A stretch of DNA of 64,000 nucleotides from Brevibacterium sp. UCMA 11754 (GTDB taxonomy: Bacteria > Actinomycetota > Actinomycetes > Actinomycetales > Brevibacteriaceae). The position numbers were made by a program, and so were the translations under genes. The notes beneath the pieces were generated by a model that was not told the origin of the DNA, searched no databases, and worked only from the letters and a program-made list of their open reading frames with translations. Where the stretch lies: positions 186,001 to 250,000 of the forward strand of contig NZ_JACBOT010000031.1 of assembly GCF_021532275.1 (NCBI RefSeq), written 5' to 3'. Below are positions 9,696 to 19,631 of the stretch, piece by piece; the stretch's first letter is position 1; every line of letters starts with the position of its first letter.

Positions 9696-10946
9696 TTATT
9701 CCGTGTGTACGCTTTCGCGCTCACGAATTGAGTCCTCGATGGCAGCAGTGAACCGACGCGTCGATTCGCCCGCAGTATTCGCGCTGAAATAGTGAGCCTT
9801 CAGACGCCGCCGCGCGGCGAGAAGAGCGTCATCGCTCTGAGAGTCCTCAATCATCTGAGGGAGTCGGTCCAGGTTCGCCTCGGTCAAGGCACCCAGGCCG
9901 GTAGCCAAGGGAGATTGCAGCCCCGGGCTTGCGGCCGCGGTGTGCCGGTCGGTGAGGATCAGCCCCTTCTCAGGGTGCAAGAACAGGAAGTCGGGTCCGA
10001 CGCTGGATACATCGGTGATGAGCACATCAGTATCCACGAACAAGTCCATGATACTGCCATCTGTAGAGACCACATGAGGGCCGCCTCTGTCATCGGCGCT
10101 GTGGAGCATCGATCGAATTGCCCGGTCCGCGTCCACTACTGCTGCATCGTGCGCCGCCGCGACACGGGGATGCGGTCGGTAGACGATCCTCACGTCCAGG
10201 TCAATGAGTGCTTCTACGATCTGCGGGCCGAGCGTATCGACGGAGGTGAAGTTATTGGAGTCGTTCTCGCCTTGCCAGGTCGGGGCATATACCACGGTCC
10301 GACGGTTGTCATGGGGCAGAATCGACTCGAAGTTCCCATCAAGCGGTGGCCTTCCAACGGTCACCATTTTGTTTGTGTCCAGTCCCCACAGTGCTTGCTC
10401 ACAACGCACTATCGCCGCAGAACCAGCAACGAAAACTTTGTCGTAAGCCTTGAGCTGGTTCGATATCGAACTCTTCTTGTCGCTCTCACCATGATCGACG
10501 TGCACATGGACGATGGACGTGTCTGCCATCGATTGGAAGTTCCGCATTCCGTTGTTCACATAGATGGCCAAGCGATAATTATTGTCGGCATACAACTCTG
10601 CGAGGTCAGGATAGGAGATCGCCAGTACAGAGGGAATTGATGTCAGTGTCTTCGCAGCTTTGAATGCTGCCCGTTGGCGATAGATCAGAATGACGGGTCT
10701 GGATTCGTTCACTACCTCCAGCGCGGGGATCCACTGTTGCAATTGGTAGAGCTGGTCAGGTCCATCCCCGAAATAGGCGACGACGTCAGCCGTTGAGCGA
10801 TCACCCCTGACCTCGATTCCGAATCGGTCTGCCGGTCCGCTGCCCCGCAACCATGACTTGACCTGCTCGCCGAGCGAGGAACGCGACACCCGCCTCGCCC
10901 CGTTCTGAGCAATCCGTTTGATATTGCTGATTGGGAGGCCTGTCAT
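9696..10946 (-). CDS. CDP-glycerol:glycerophosphotransferase family protein (TagF/TagB-like, single domain)
   Basis: A 416-residue enzyme of the Glyphos_transf family, which transfers polyol-phosphate from a CDP-polyol to a growing teichoic-acid-type chain on the inner membrane face. Seen in order: YFGDGPDQLYQLQQWIP (about 59-75), HVDHGESDK (about 150), YAPTWQGEND (about 220), RPHPR (about 255), and TDVSSVGPDFL (about 315). The HGESDK, RPHP and DVSS residues are the family's active-site blocks. No membrane segments; the basic N-terminus fits peripheral attachment. It is very similar in layout to the protein at 19932-21212. Transcribed convergently with the Stealth pair. Acceptor unknown. Confidence 0.85.
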   Translation of the reverse strand: MTGLPISNIKRIAQNGARRVSRSSLGEQVKSWLRGSGPADRFGIEVRGDRSTADVVAYFGDGPDQLYQLQQWIPALEVVNESRPVILIYRQRAAFKAAKTLTSIPSVLAISYPDLAELYADNNYRLAIYVNNGMRNFQSMADTSIVHVHVDHGESDKKSSISNQLKAYDKVFVAGSAAIVRCEQALWGLDTNKMVTVGRPPLDGNFESILPHDNRRTVVYAPTWQGENDSNNFTSVDTLGPQIVEALIDLDVRIVYRPHPRVAAAHDAAVVDADRAIRSMLHSADDRGGPHVVSTDGSIMDLFVDTDVLITDVSSVGPDFLFLHPEKGLILTDRHTAAASPGLQSPLATGLGALTEANLDRLPQMIEDSQSDDALLAARRRLKAHYFSANTAGESTRRFTAAIEDSIRERESVHTE

Positions 10947-11060
10947 TGATGCACCACGGCCCCTCCGAACAACGGCGATTCACACGACCGCGCTGCGTCG
11001 GGGGACGGTACCCCACCCAAGGCATTTCTCAGGCCCAGATCAAGCATGCATCTCGTTCCG

Positions 11061-14000
11061 TCATACATTGTGATTGGCATCGATCATTCCGCGAGCTGTG
11101 CGGACAAACGTTTCGGCATAGTGCTCTGCCTCGAAATCGCCGAGGTAGTACTTGCGCATGTTGTCACGGGCACCACGAAGTGGGTCAGTGCCCAGCAGTT
11201 GGTCAAGTGCCTCATCAACGTTCGACAGGTCCCCTTCGATGACGTAAGACGCCTTCGACGCTGGGGCCTCTGCCTCAAGCTCCTCAGCCGACCTCCCGAC
11301 AGAGACGATGGACAGTGGTTTACCGGATTGCAGGTAATCGCTGACGACCGCGGAGACATCAGAGATCATTGCGTCCGAGATGTTGAAGCACTCTTCGAGC
11401 GCCATCTCCTTCTCAGCGGTTGATCCCCAGACATGTGCTCGCCCAGTGCGCTGAGCATCTGCCTCGAGGAGCTCCTGGATGTCGGCGATCAGGTCGCGCG
11501 CCTCACTATATTTATAGTTCAGGCTGTGGGCACGGAATACGACGGTGCAACCGCGATCAAGCAGATTCTGCACGATCTGTCTGCCCCTCGGCAATGAGTA
11601 CAATTCCGAGTCCTGGTAGGCGCCCCGCCAAGTCGGCGCATAGAGAACCGTCTTATCGGCAAGATCAGCAATGTTACCGCGTGCAGGTACAATCTGTTCG
11701 ACCTGTGGTCGCCCAACGATGGCGAACTTCTGCCTGGGGATTTCAACTCCGTGCCGCGCATAGCGATCAATGCCAGCCTGTCCGGCGGCATAGATGTAGT
11801 CATAGATCGCGTGAACTGGGTTGAAGCAAGCAGGTTTTTCAGAGTCCCCGTGGTTCAGCCACACGTGCGTCATTTCCCGACGTTCGATGAAGTGCGTGTT
11901 CTTGCCCGCGTTATTCACGTAGAAGACCACGCTCAGCTTCGGTGTGATGACATCTTCGAGGCTGCGCAGCGTCGGTCGATTGATGACCGGTGCTTCGCTC
12001 ATCTGTCCAGCTGTGCGCATCATCTTCAGGCTGCGAGTGACGACGATGTAGGGTCTGCCGATCTGGTCGAAGTAGGGCAACCACATACCCAGCTGATAGG
12101 AGATGCCCATGTTGGAGCCGAAATACACGGCAAATTCAGCCCCATAGTCATCAAGGATCTGCGGCAGCTGACGGTCGAGACGAAGGCTGCGTAGGCCGCG
12201 CTCGATGCCAGCAGACAGCAGGATGACTCCCAGCAGCAATGGCAACAAGGAGAGCAGGAAGACAATAAGCGGAGCAGCTCCGGATATTGCAAACAGCCAA
12301 GCGATCATGGTGACAAGAGTCGTTCCCACCGCGACGAATCCCCGCCCGATCGGCTGCGTGCCTCGCGTGTCGGCGCCGGGGAGATTGCGAGCCTCAAGGC
12401 CAGTGACCCTCCAGGCTCGCACGAGGCTGGTCTCGAGCACGATGGTCAGCACCAAGATCGCAGCAGCAGCTGAGACTGCCCACGAAGGCCCGTAGACCAA
12501 GTTCCAATAAGCTGCTAATGACAACGCAAGCAACGCTCGAGGCGCGTTTGCTCCACGCAGTATTCCAGCGAGTCGGCTGCGAGATTTGAACCTGCGCCTA
12601 TGGACGAACAGGAATGCCGCGCTTCCGATGACTCCGGTGATGCCGGTCAATATTGCTGGTGCCTCAAACAAGGTCAGGACGAAAACCAGTGACGCGAACC
12701 CTGTGGGGAGGAGTGTCCTTCCCCCTAGTTTGCGGTAAATCAACGACAAAGTGTCTTTCGCTGACTTCGTATCCGAAAGATCGTCATCATCAGACTGCTC
12801 TTCCGAATCCGCGACCTGTGCTGTGGGTGCCGCATCGGCACCGTCCTCCTCAGTGTCATCCGGTCCGACGACGTCACTGTCGGATTCACCGAGGTACTCG
12901 TTCTCGACGTTGGAGGCCATCCGAGCGGCGGCTGAGATGAAGTTGTCGGCATATCCATCGGCTGAAAAATCGCCCAGATAGTAACTACGATAGCGAAGGC
13001 GCTCTTGCCGTTTTGGGTCGGTGGTTAGTACCGAGTCCAAGATCTCGTGCAGATTGCTGAGATCTCCGTTGAGAACATAGGCGGCTCGAGCGATCGGGTA
13101 CTCCGCGACGAACTCATCGCCACTTGCGCTGACAGCGGCCATGGCGAATGGCTTGCCGGAATAGAGGTAGTCGGAAACAACACTGGAAACGTCGGAGAGC
13201 ATTGTGTCCGAGAGATTGACGCAGTCGATGATTCCAACATCAGTCTCCGCGGCTGGGCCGAAGATGTGCGCAGTCCCCGTTTTATCTCTGTCAGCGGCAA
13301 GCAAGTCGTGAATTATGCCGATCGTTTTCACATCTTCAGGGAACTCATAACTGAAAGGGTGAGGACGGAAGATCACTCGCATCTTACGGCGCAGCAATTC
13401 TCGGATCATCTCAGGCGCGACCGGCAGCGAATACAGCATCGTCTCTTCAACGTGGCCCCGCCATGTCGGGGCGTAGAGCACGGTTTGCTGGACCGACGGC
13501 GGTGGGAGCTCCGTGACTACGTCGACTGCTTCGAGTTGAGGACGCCCGACGATCTCGAATTTGTCCTCTGCGATGGTCACACCATGTGCCGCGTAGCGTT
13601 CGGTTGCCGCTTGACCTGCAGCGAAGATCTTGTCGTACATGGCATGGGTCGGGTTGTACGACGGAGGTTTGTCAGAATCTCCGTGTCCCAGATACACATG
13701 CGTGTATTCCTGATGTCGAGTCATCGCACCGTTGCCGGACGATGCATTGACATAGAAAACCGCCCCGAGAGACGGGACGAGCATCTTCTCCAGATCTGAA
13801 GACTTTCGACAGACAATGACCGGCGCATCTGTGTGCTCAGCCAAAATCCGGGCCGGAGGGTTGTTGCGAGTGATGATCGCAAATTTCTTCCCAGTGCGCT
13901 CCAAATACGGAAGCCACATGAGGATCTGATACGACGCGTCGTCGGGCCGCGCCGTATAGATATAGAACTCGGGCGCATACTCCGACACAGCTTCAGCAAC

Positions 14001-14630
14001 TCTTGACTTGGCGTCAGCGTTTCGCCTGATCCGGATGTAAGAAACAACCGCAAGCACAAGGTAGGCAAAGTCTAGGATCAATGCCAAGGTCAGCCATATT
14101 CCGGGAGTTACCCCCGCCCAGGCAAGGATCGCTCCCGTAGCTATGACAGTCGCAGAGAAGGTGACTAAGGGGCGGTCGACACGACCAAGGTCGGAATAGA
14201 CACGCACTCCGTGAAGGTGAGCAATGAATGGTGCCGAATTATGAGTGCCCCGAGCCAGAAGACTCTCAAACGAGATGGGCGCGGCAAGCAGGACCCCTGC
14301 CATCGCAGCCATCCAGATCACCTCAGGCCCTGAAGCGCCGCTTGCAAACGCCAGCGCGACAGCAGCAACTGCCAAAGTGCGAACTGCTGCGCGGTGCCCG
14401 AGTCGAGAGCGTTTCGCCCACAGCCGGTAGGTGTCCCAGAGCAGCACCGCGAGAACACCGCCGAGGAACAGCAGGCTCGGCTGAGCGACCGTCACCAACC
14501 CCCCGCAGAGCGCTGCTCCGAGTGCAGAGAGTCCGTAGGAGAATACTGAACTCAGTGAGGAACGCAGGAAGCGGCTGCGGCGCGGATCCGACTGCGACTC
14601 CTGAGTCAGATCACTCTGCATTTTCGGCAT
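11061..14630 (-). CDS. Giant membrane protein with two CDP-polyol phosphotransferase (TagF-like) domains
   Basis: A protein of about 1189 residues made of two repeats of one plan: several membrane helices followed by a Glyphos_transf domain. Copy 1 has helices in residues about 10-190, then LGHGDSDK (about 313), YAPTWRG (385), RPHP (421) and SDVSSVVSDYL (480). A very acidic linker (about 577-620) joins it to copy 2: helices about 637-797, LNHGDSEK (928), YAPTWRG (998), FRAHS (1030) and SDVSAVVSDYL (1095). In copy 2, RPHP has become RAHS, keeping only Arg and His. The frame opens at 14687, but I use ATG 14630; ATG 14621 is also possible. It overlaps the end of the CDP-polyol synthase gene, so the pair is probably coupled and this is the likely user of its product. 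Confidence 0.82.
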   Translation of the reverse strand: MPKMQSDLTQESQSDPRRSRFLRSSLSSVFSYGLSALGAALCGGLVTVAQPSLLFLGGVLAVLLWDTYRLWAKRSRLGHRAAVRTLAVAAVALAFASGASGPEVIWMAAMAGVLLAAPISFESLLARGTHNSAPFIAHLHGVRVYSDLGRVDRPLVTFSATVIATGAILAWAGVTPGIWLTLALILDFAYLVLAVVSYIRIRRNADAKSRVAEAVSEYAPEFYIYTARPDDASYQILMWLPYLERTGKKFAIITRNNPPARILAEHTDAPVIVCRKSSDLEKMLVPSLGAVFYVNASSGNGAMTRHQEYTHVYLGHGDSDKPPSYNPTHAMYDKIFAAGQAATERYAAHGVTIAEDKFEIVGRPQLEAVDVVTELPPPSVQQTVLYAPTWRGHVEETMLYSLPVAPEMIRELLRRKMRVIFRPHPFSYEFPEDVKTIGIIHDLLAADRDKTGTAHIFGPAAETDVGIIDCVNLSDTMLSDVSSVVSDYLYSGKPFAMAAVSASGDEFVAEYPIARAAYVLNGDLSNLHEILDSVLTTDPKRQERLRYRSYYLGDFSADGYADNFISAAARMASNVENEYLGESDSDVVGPDDTEEDGADAAPTAQVADSEEQSDDDDLSDTKSAKDTLSLIYRKLGGRTLLPTGFASLVFVLTLFEAPAILTGITGVIGSAAFLFVHRRRFKSRSRLAGILRGANAPRALLALSLAAYWNLVYGPSWAVSAAAAILVLTIVLETSLVRAWRVTGLEARNLPGADTRGTQPIGRGFVAVGTTLVTMIAWLFAISGAAPLIVFLLSLLPLLLGVILLSAGIERGLRSLRLDRQLPQILDDYGAEFAVYFGSNMGISYQLGMWLPYFDQIGRPYIVVTRSLKMMRTAGQMSEAPVINRPTLRSLEDVITPKLSVVFYVNNAGKNTHFIERREMTHVWLNHGDSEKPACFNPVHAIYDYIYAAGQAGIDRYARHGVEIPRQKFAIVGRPQVEQIVPARGNIADLADKTVLYAPTWRGAYQDSELYSLPRGRQIVQNLLDRGCTVVFRAHSLNYKYSEARDLIADIQELLEADAQRTGRAHVWGSTAEKEMALEECFNISDAMISDVSAVVSDYLQSGKPLSIVSVGRSAEELEAEAPASKASYVIEGDLSNVDEALDQLLGTDPLRGARDNMRKYYLGDFEAEHYAETFVRTARGMIDANHNV

Positions 14631-16041
14631 AACCGGTAAGAGGGTCCTCGCGACGAACATCGACCACGTGCCCGGTCTTATCGGCAATGAGTATTTCGAG
14701 CGATGCTTTCGCCACTGTCTGCGAATCCAACAACGATCCTGGGTCTTCGGCGCCGAAGGCCTGGGTACGCATCGGAGTGCCGGTCCGTTCCGGATTCACA
14801 CAATTGACCCGGACATCGTCTGCTGCCCATTCGTCTGCAAGCGCCTGGGTCAAGTTGACGGTCGCAGCCTTTGCCGAACTGTAGAGGCTGTAACTCCCGC
14901 GCCCACGCGTGTATGAACTGGAAGTGAAGAGAAGAAGCGATCCGCGGCTCTTTACCAACTCCGGATAGAACGTCTGCGCAAGCAGAATCGGTCCGATGTA
15001 GTTGATCTCGGTTGCAGCATAGATCTCGTCGTCTGACGTTTCATCGAGCCGGCCCAGCGGCAGTACACCGGCCGTATTGACCACGAAATCAATCTGACCG
15101 GTTTCAGCCAGAATTTCGTCCCGAGCCTTGATGAGATCGTCTCGCTTGTTGATGTGAGTTGAGGTCGTCGACCGGGAGAAGCTCTTGACCGTCGCGCCGT
15201 ATTTCACGGCAAGTGCAGCTATATCCGCACCGATGCCATAGGAGCCACCGAACACGGCCATTGTCTTGCCGGCCAATGCCGTGCGGAGAACGTCTTCTGT
15301 GACTTCATGTTCGCTGCGGCTCGGGAGCTGAAACAATTTGTCCGCAATATAGATGTCGATCGGCTCAGTGACCTTCATATTGCTGTCATCGCCTGCCACT
15401 ACCGCCACTGGCACTTCTGGGGTGTATCGAAGCACGACAGTGCAGTCATCTGTGGCCACAAAGTTGGGGTCCTGTGCCGCCTTGTCATAGGCATTCTGAA
15501 TAGTGGAGAGTTTGAAAGCCTGCGGTGTCTGTCCACGCCTCAGGTTTGCCCGTGGCGGGACATCTTTGATGACCGGATAAGAACCGGCTCCGTCTTCGAC
15601 CTCGATGATCGTGTCGGCCGACGGAATCGCCACATCGACTGCATCATTCTTCTCCAGAGCATCAACGACATTGTTGATGATCGACGGAGCGAGCAAGGGG
15701 CGAACAGCGTCGTGCAGGATTACGTTGCAGTCCGCTTTGTAGTTTTCAGCAATCGCGCTCAATGCCACTTGCGTAGTTTCATTTCGGGTCCCCGAGCCTT
15801 CGAGCACCTGTGTTACCTTTTCGAAGCCGTTCTTGCGCACGATCTCATGTACACGGTCCAAATGTCCCTGCGCCATGAGCACGATGATCTCGTCAATTTG
15901 GGGATGCTCGTTAAATATCGACAGCGTGTGTTCCATGATCGGCCTACCAGCGATTTTGATCAGCTGCTTGGGTGTATTGAGACCGATGCGGGTACCGACG
16001 CCTCCCGCAAGAACGACTGCAATATTTCGCGTGTTTGTCAC
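14611..16041 (-). CDS. Bifunctional IspD-like cytidylyltransferase / SDR reductase (Bcs1/Acs1-like CDP-polyol synthase)
   Basis: A 476-residue fusion. Residues 1-235 are an IspD/TarI nucleotidyltransferase: AVVLAGGVGTRIG (about 8-20), PKQLIKIAGRP, and HDAVRPL (about 110). Residues 255-476 are a short-chain dehydrogenase: GGSYGIG (about 265), NTAG and YSLYSSAKAA with the YxxxK pair. This matches Haemophilus Bcs1/Acs1, which reduces ribulose-5-phosphate and couples ribitol-5-phosphate to CMP, giving CDP-ribitol. The SDR half differs from TarJ of staphylococci, which is an MDR enzyme. The polyol could be ribitol or another, for example mannitol. GTG start with GGGAG eight bases before. The stop lies inside the start region of the double polymerase gene. 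Confidence 0.85.
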   Translation of the reverse strand: MTNTRNIAVVLAGGVGTRIGLNTPKQLIKIAGRPIMEHTLSIFNEHPQIDEIIVLMAQGHLDRVHEIVRKNGFEKVTQVLEGSGTRNETTQVALSAIAENYKADCNVILHDAVRPLLAPSIINNVVDALEKNDAVDVAIPSADTIIEVEDGAGSYPVIKDVPPRANLRRGQTPQAFKLSTIQNAYDKAAQDPNFVATDDCTVVLRYTPEVPVAVVAGDDSNMKVTEPIDIYIADKLFQLPSRSEHEVTEDVLRTALAGKTMAVFGGSYGIGADIAALAVKYGATVKSFSRSTTSTHINKRDDLIKARDEILAETGQIDFVVNTAGVLPLGRLDETSDDEIYAATEINYIGPILLAQTFYPELVKSRGSLLLFTSSSYTRGRGSYSLYSSAKAATVNLTQALADEWAADDVRVNCVNPERTGTPMRTQAFGAEDPGSLLDSQTVAKASLEILIADKTGHVVDVRREDPLTGYAENAE

Positions 16042-16456
16042 TTCACAAGCTCCCAGAATTCATAACAAAGTGGTAGCCCCCTCTCGGGGCATTAGGTTAT
16101 TCTAACAGTCAACTCTAGTTGGACTGCGCGCTTTCGGGCGGCGGGCTCACGCCACTACGAAGCTGTTTGATATTCAAGTAGTCTTGCGTCAACAGAAGCG
16201 GAGAGACCCACGGTCCACCGCTTATGCAGTCTCCACAACGGCGAGTCTGAGTATCGAGTCCACAGCTCGTCATTTGCCAGAAGACACTGACTGACCAAGT
16301 TCCAAGCATTCATGCTGACTGTGCCCCCGCCATGTATCCTCGATCAAAGTAACTACAAGTTGCCCGCGGAGTCAGGCAACACACCCGGACACGGAACAGC
16401 TGAAAAGCTTTCGTACCAGCAAAACACCGCACCGCTTTCATATTTTGGAGCCCCTA
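16042..16456. other. Divergent intergenic region between polymer operons
   Basis: About 415 bases with no convincing gene. On the minus side a TAGAAT -10-like box (16099-16104) followed by a small hairpin (GCCCC/GGGGC near 16075-16090) may form the leader of the CDP-polyol synthase operon. On the plus side a six-base inverted repeat, GTTGCC at 16359-16364 and GGCAAC at 16375-16380, lies about 80 bases before the GT2 start and could be a regulator site. The rest is plain and less GC-rich than the flanks. No RNA gene recognised. Confidence 0.4.
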
Positions 16457-18322
16457 TTGGCTGAGTCCACCGACACGGACCAAAACGTCGATCGCGATGG
16501 TCGGCAGGAGATCGACGTCAGCGTGATCATTCCCGCATACAACTGCGAATCGCTCGTTGAGGAGACAATCCGCTCGGTGACGAGCCAGGAACTCCTCGAT
16601 CAGCGACTGGAGATCATCGCAGTCGACGACGGCTCGACCGATGCGACATTCTCGGTGCTCAGTCGACTATCTGAACTCATAGACGAGCTGACCGTATTCA
16701 CCATCCCCAACAGCGGTTCAGCCTCGGCGCCCAGGAACGTTGGGCTCGATCACGCTCGTGGACGATACGTATTCTTCCTCGACGCCGATGACAAGCTGGC
16801 GCCAAACGCGCTGAGGCGCCTCGTTACAGTTGCAGACGACACGAATTCCGGTGTCGTGCTCTGCAAACTAGGTGAGTTTGGTTCTCAGAAACGAGCAAGC
16901 AATGTTCCCACCCAGGCGTTCAAGAAAACTGTCTACGAAGTCGACTACATCGACTCCAAGGCATACACAACACTGGGCGCTCTCAAGCTCTATCGACGCT
17001 CCATATTGCAAGAGAACGACATTCGGTTCCCACTCGGATATACGATCGGCGAAGATCAGCCATTCGCGATGGAAGCCTACTTCCACAGTCCTCATGTATC
17101 GATTCTCGCCGACAGGGTCTATTACTGGGCACGCGGACGGGACGACGGAACCAACGTCACCAGCCAAGGGCAGTCGGCCCGAAAACATTATCTGAAGATA
17201 AAGACACTCATCGGAGTGATCGCAAACGGACCAGAGACTGGAAGCCGAAGAAGCACACTCCTTCGCCGGCCACTTACTGCGAACGCTGGCGTCCGCACCG
17301 TGTTCGGCAAACCGTGGTTGCTGGATTTCGGCAGGGACGAACGTCAGAAGATGGTTACTGAATTTCAAGAGCTGATTACGCCCCTATGGAATGACGAGCT
17401 GCGGGCAAGCGGAACTTTGGAGTCACAGCTCCTCATCGATCAGTTAGCAGCTGGAGACATCGAGTCGCTCGAGGCCATCAGCAATAGCATTGCGAACAAC
17501 GAACCGATTCCGCTGAAGTTCGATGAGTCGCAATCACAGTTCTTCTACCAATCTGCCCGTGGCTCCCAGTCCGACAATCTCAACCTGAAGCTCAACACAC
17601 GGGGACAGGCAATCTGGCGCACGGGTTCCGACCTTCACCTACGCGGTTCGCTTGGGATCGACGGCGACTCGCGGGGGCCAGACACCGCACAGATGGTCTG
17701 GACTCACCGCCGGGACTCCGTGGACAAGCGTTTCACGGTGGATCTGACACATACCGCCAACATCGGAGAGGGTGGCAGCGTCCAATTCGAAGTTGCGATC
17801 CCGATAGACCAGCTGGATCGCCCCGGCGAGTGGGACGCGTTCGTCGAGGCAAGCTGGGGGACATTCACATTGAGCTCGAGGTTCGGCAAATCCAAAGCTC
17901 CTTCAATCAACACCAGCCCAACGTTCGTTGGCTCCCCTGTCTGCGCTGCAATCATCTACACGCGATTTGGCAATCTCACCATCGACGTGGGCCCCACACA
18001 GAAATATCTTTCTCCAGACAACACGGGAATTGCCGAAGTTGCAGGGAAACTCACGCTATTCAAAAACGAAGTCGCCACACTGCGTGGCGATCTTGAATAC
18101 TTTGCCGGGGCGAAAGTTCAATCTTCCAAAAGAACACAGTCAATCGATGCTGAATTCGTGAAATACAGTGGCGACTGCGCATCTGTAGTTATTCCACGAT
18201 CGGTCTTCAAACACGGCCCCTATATAATTTCACTGATCGATGTTGAAGGTAACCTGCACACCATCGACGACTCGTCCAGCAAAAGAATCAGTCTCCGTCA
18301 GCTGCGGCACGGAGCCAGTTGA
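16457..18322 (+). CDS. GT2 glycosyltransferase with C-terminal beta-rich domain (TarS-like layout)
   Basis: An inverting glycosyltransferase of 621 residues. The N-terminal GT-A domain has VSVIIPAYN (about 21-29), VDDGSTD (about 56) and FLDADD (about 107, the metal-binding DxD). IGEDQPF near 200 fits the catalytic-acid region of teichoic acid GT2 enzymes. Residues from about 340 are a long non-GT region, probably beta-sandwich modules, resembling the layout of staphylococcal TarS, which decorates poly(ribitol phosphate) and uses its C-terminus to oligomerise. Start: TGGAG at 16446-16450, six bases before TTG 16457; an earlier in-frame TTG at 16445 has no such site. First gene of a plus-strand block with a pyruvyl transferase and a polyol-phosphate transferase. 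Confidence 0.82.
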   Translation: MAESTDTDQNVDRDGRQEIDVSVIIPAYNCESLVEETIRSVTSQELLDQRLEIIAVDDGSTDATFSVLSRLSELIDELTVFTIPNSGSASAPRNVGLDHARGRYVFFLDADDKLAPNALRRLVTVADDTNSGVVLCKLGEFGSQKRASNVPTQAFKKTVYEVDYIDSKAYTTLGALKLYRRSILQENDIRFPLGYTIGEDQPFAMEAYFHSPHVSILADRVYYWARGRDDGTNVTSQGQSARKHYLKIKTLIGVIANGPETGSRRSTLLRRPLTANAGVRTVFGKPWLLDFGRDERQKMVTEFQELITPLWNDELRASGTLESQLLIDQLAAGDIESLEAISNSIANNEPIPLKFDESQSQFFYQSARGSQSDNLNLKLNTRGQAIWRTGSDLHLRGSLGIDGDSRGPDTAQMVWTHRRDSVDKRFTVDLTHTANIGEGGSVQFEVAIPIDQLDRPGEWDAFVEASWGTFTLSSRFGKSKAPSINTSPTFVGSPVCAAIIYTRFGNLTIDVGPTQKYLSPDNTGIAEVAGKLTLFKNEVATLRGDLEYFAGAKVQSSKRTQSIDAEFVKYSGDCASVVIPRSVFKHGPYIISLIDVEGNLHTIDDSSSKRISLRQLRHGAS

Positions 18323-18377
18323 TTCACACACATGCCTTTCACCCCGACGCCGCGAGTATGAGAAGGATTCTGTCTGA

Positions 18378-19631
18378 ATGAACATAATCTTGACCAAGTC
18401 AGCAAAAGCACGTAGGCAGCGCCTTGGCCGTTTGCAGACAGATCTGGAAGCGGCGCTGATGACAGACGAGCAGTTAAGCCGCATGTGGTTCTGGAAGAAC
18501 GAGACGCTGGTGCTGGAGTACTCAACCAGTTACGGAGTGAAATACGCGTTCGACATCAATTGCACGGCTAGCGGCTACAATTTGCAGATCGTCGGAAGAG
18601 GCGACCCATCAAGATACGCTGTCAGGCAGAGAATCGGTGTGATCTCCAAAGCGGTCAAGGGGCATCCGAACCGGATCCTGGAAACCTGGCCGTTGACGGT
18701 TGACCGCAGAACCCTAGTACTCGAGCTTGTCACCGCCATTCGTCGCGTACAATCACTGATGTCTGTCGTCCAGGAGCATCCCGATCGCTACGTCCCCGGA
18801 TATTGGTGGGACCAACAGAGCAACTTCGGTGATCAGATCGGTCCGTGGTTGATCGAGATGATCACCGGCAGACCTGCGTTCAATACGATTGCGTTGCCCA
18901 ATGCCGGACATGCAGTGATGACAGCGGGTTCCATTATCACCGGCATGAACAGGCCCGGTATGTCGGTTTGGGGATCCGGACTCATCGCGCCCATTGATTC
19001 CGCCACCGCGCAGCGTTTGAAGTCTCGGCAGCCCCACACGATTCGTGCGGTGCGAGGAGAACTCACTCGAACAGAATTGGTTGAGAACTTGGGATGGGAT
19101 GTCCCTGAGCTGTTCGGCGATCCTGCCCTCCTGCTGTCGACCTTCTATCGGCCACACGCATTGGCCTTGGGAGAGCCTCGACCCGCCGTGGTTCCCCACT
19201 ACGCGCACAGAAGTCTCTTCGAGGGCCACTCCGAACGGCGCGAGTTCGACATCATCGATGTCAGGAAATCGCCTGAGGCCGTCGTCGCTCAAATTGCGAA
19301 TGCCTCAACCATTGCATCAACCTCGCTCCATGGACTGATCATTGCCCAGGCCTATGGCGTGCCTTGGATCAGACTTCGGATTTCTGACCAACACCTTGTT
19401 GGTCAGGATTTCAAGTTCGAAGATTTTTACTCAACGATCTCCAGGGACCAGGTAGCGGAAATTTCTCTGTCTAAAGATGACGTTTCGAATGCCGATCTGC
19501 GTGAAATTCTGAAATCGGCGAGCATTCCCGACTCCAGATACGACGTTGCATCGCTCATTCGCGCATTCCCTTCAACCGATATTCCGCAGCTCCCCGGTGA
19601 CTACGCTTCATATAGGCCCAGAGCGGTGTGA
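18378..19631 (+). CDS. Polysaccharide pyruvyl transferase family protein
   Basis: A 417-residue protein with the PS_pyruv_trans pattern: WWDQQSNFGDQIGPWLIE (about 143-160) at the start of the domain, GDPALL near 250, and the C-terminal STSLHGLIIAQAYGVP (about 313-328) with its conserved Ser and His. Such enzymes move pyruvate from phosphoenolpyruvate onto a sugar or polyol as a ketal, adding negative charge. The first 140 residues are variable and the extreme N-terminus is basic. It follows the GT2 gene by 55 bases. The context suggests it pyruvylates a residue of the wall polymer. Acceptor unknown. Confidence 0.85.
   Translation: MNIILTKSAKARRQRLGRLQTDLEAALMTDEQLSRMWFWKNETLVLEYSTSYGVKYAFDINCTASGYNLQIVGRGDPSRYAVRQRIGVISKAVKGHPNRILETWPLTVDRRTLVLELVTAIRRVQSLMSVVQEHPDRYVPGYWWDQQSNFGDQIGPWLIEMITGRPAFNTIALPNAGHAVMTAGSIITGMNRPGMSVWGSGLIAPIDSATAQRLKSRQPHTIRAVRGELTRTELVENLGWDVPELFGDPALLLSTFYRPHALALGEPRPAVVPHYAHRSLFEGHSERREFDIIDVRKSPEAVVAQIANASTIASTSLHGLIIAQAYGVPWIRLRISDQHLVGQDFKFEDFYSTISRDQVAEISLSKDDVSNADLREILKSASIPDSRYDVASLIRAFPSTDIPQLPGDYASYRPRAV

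Noticed and set aside
16115..16309. Minus-strand open frame of 64 codons in the divergent gap
   Set aside because: Composition looks random, no ribosome-binding site, and no recognisable domain; a decayed fragment cannot be shown.
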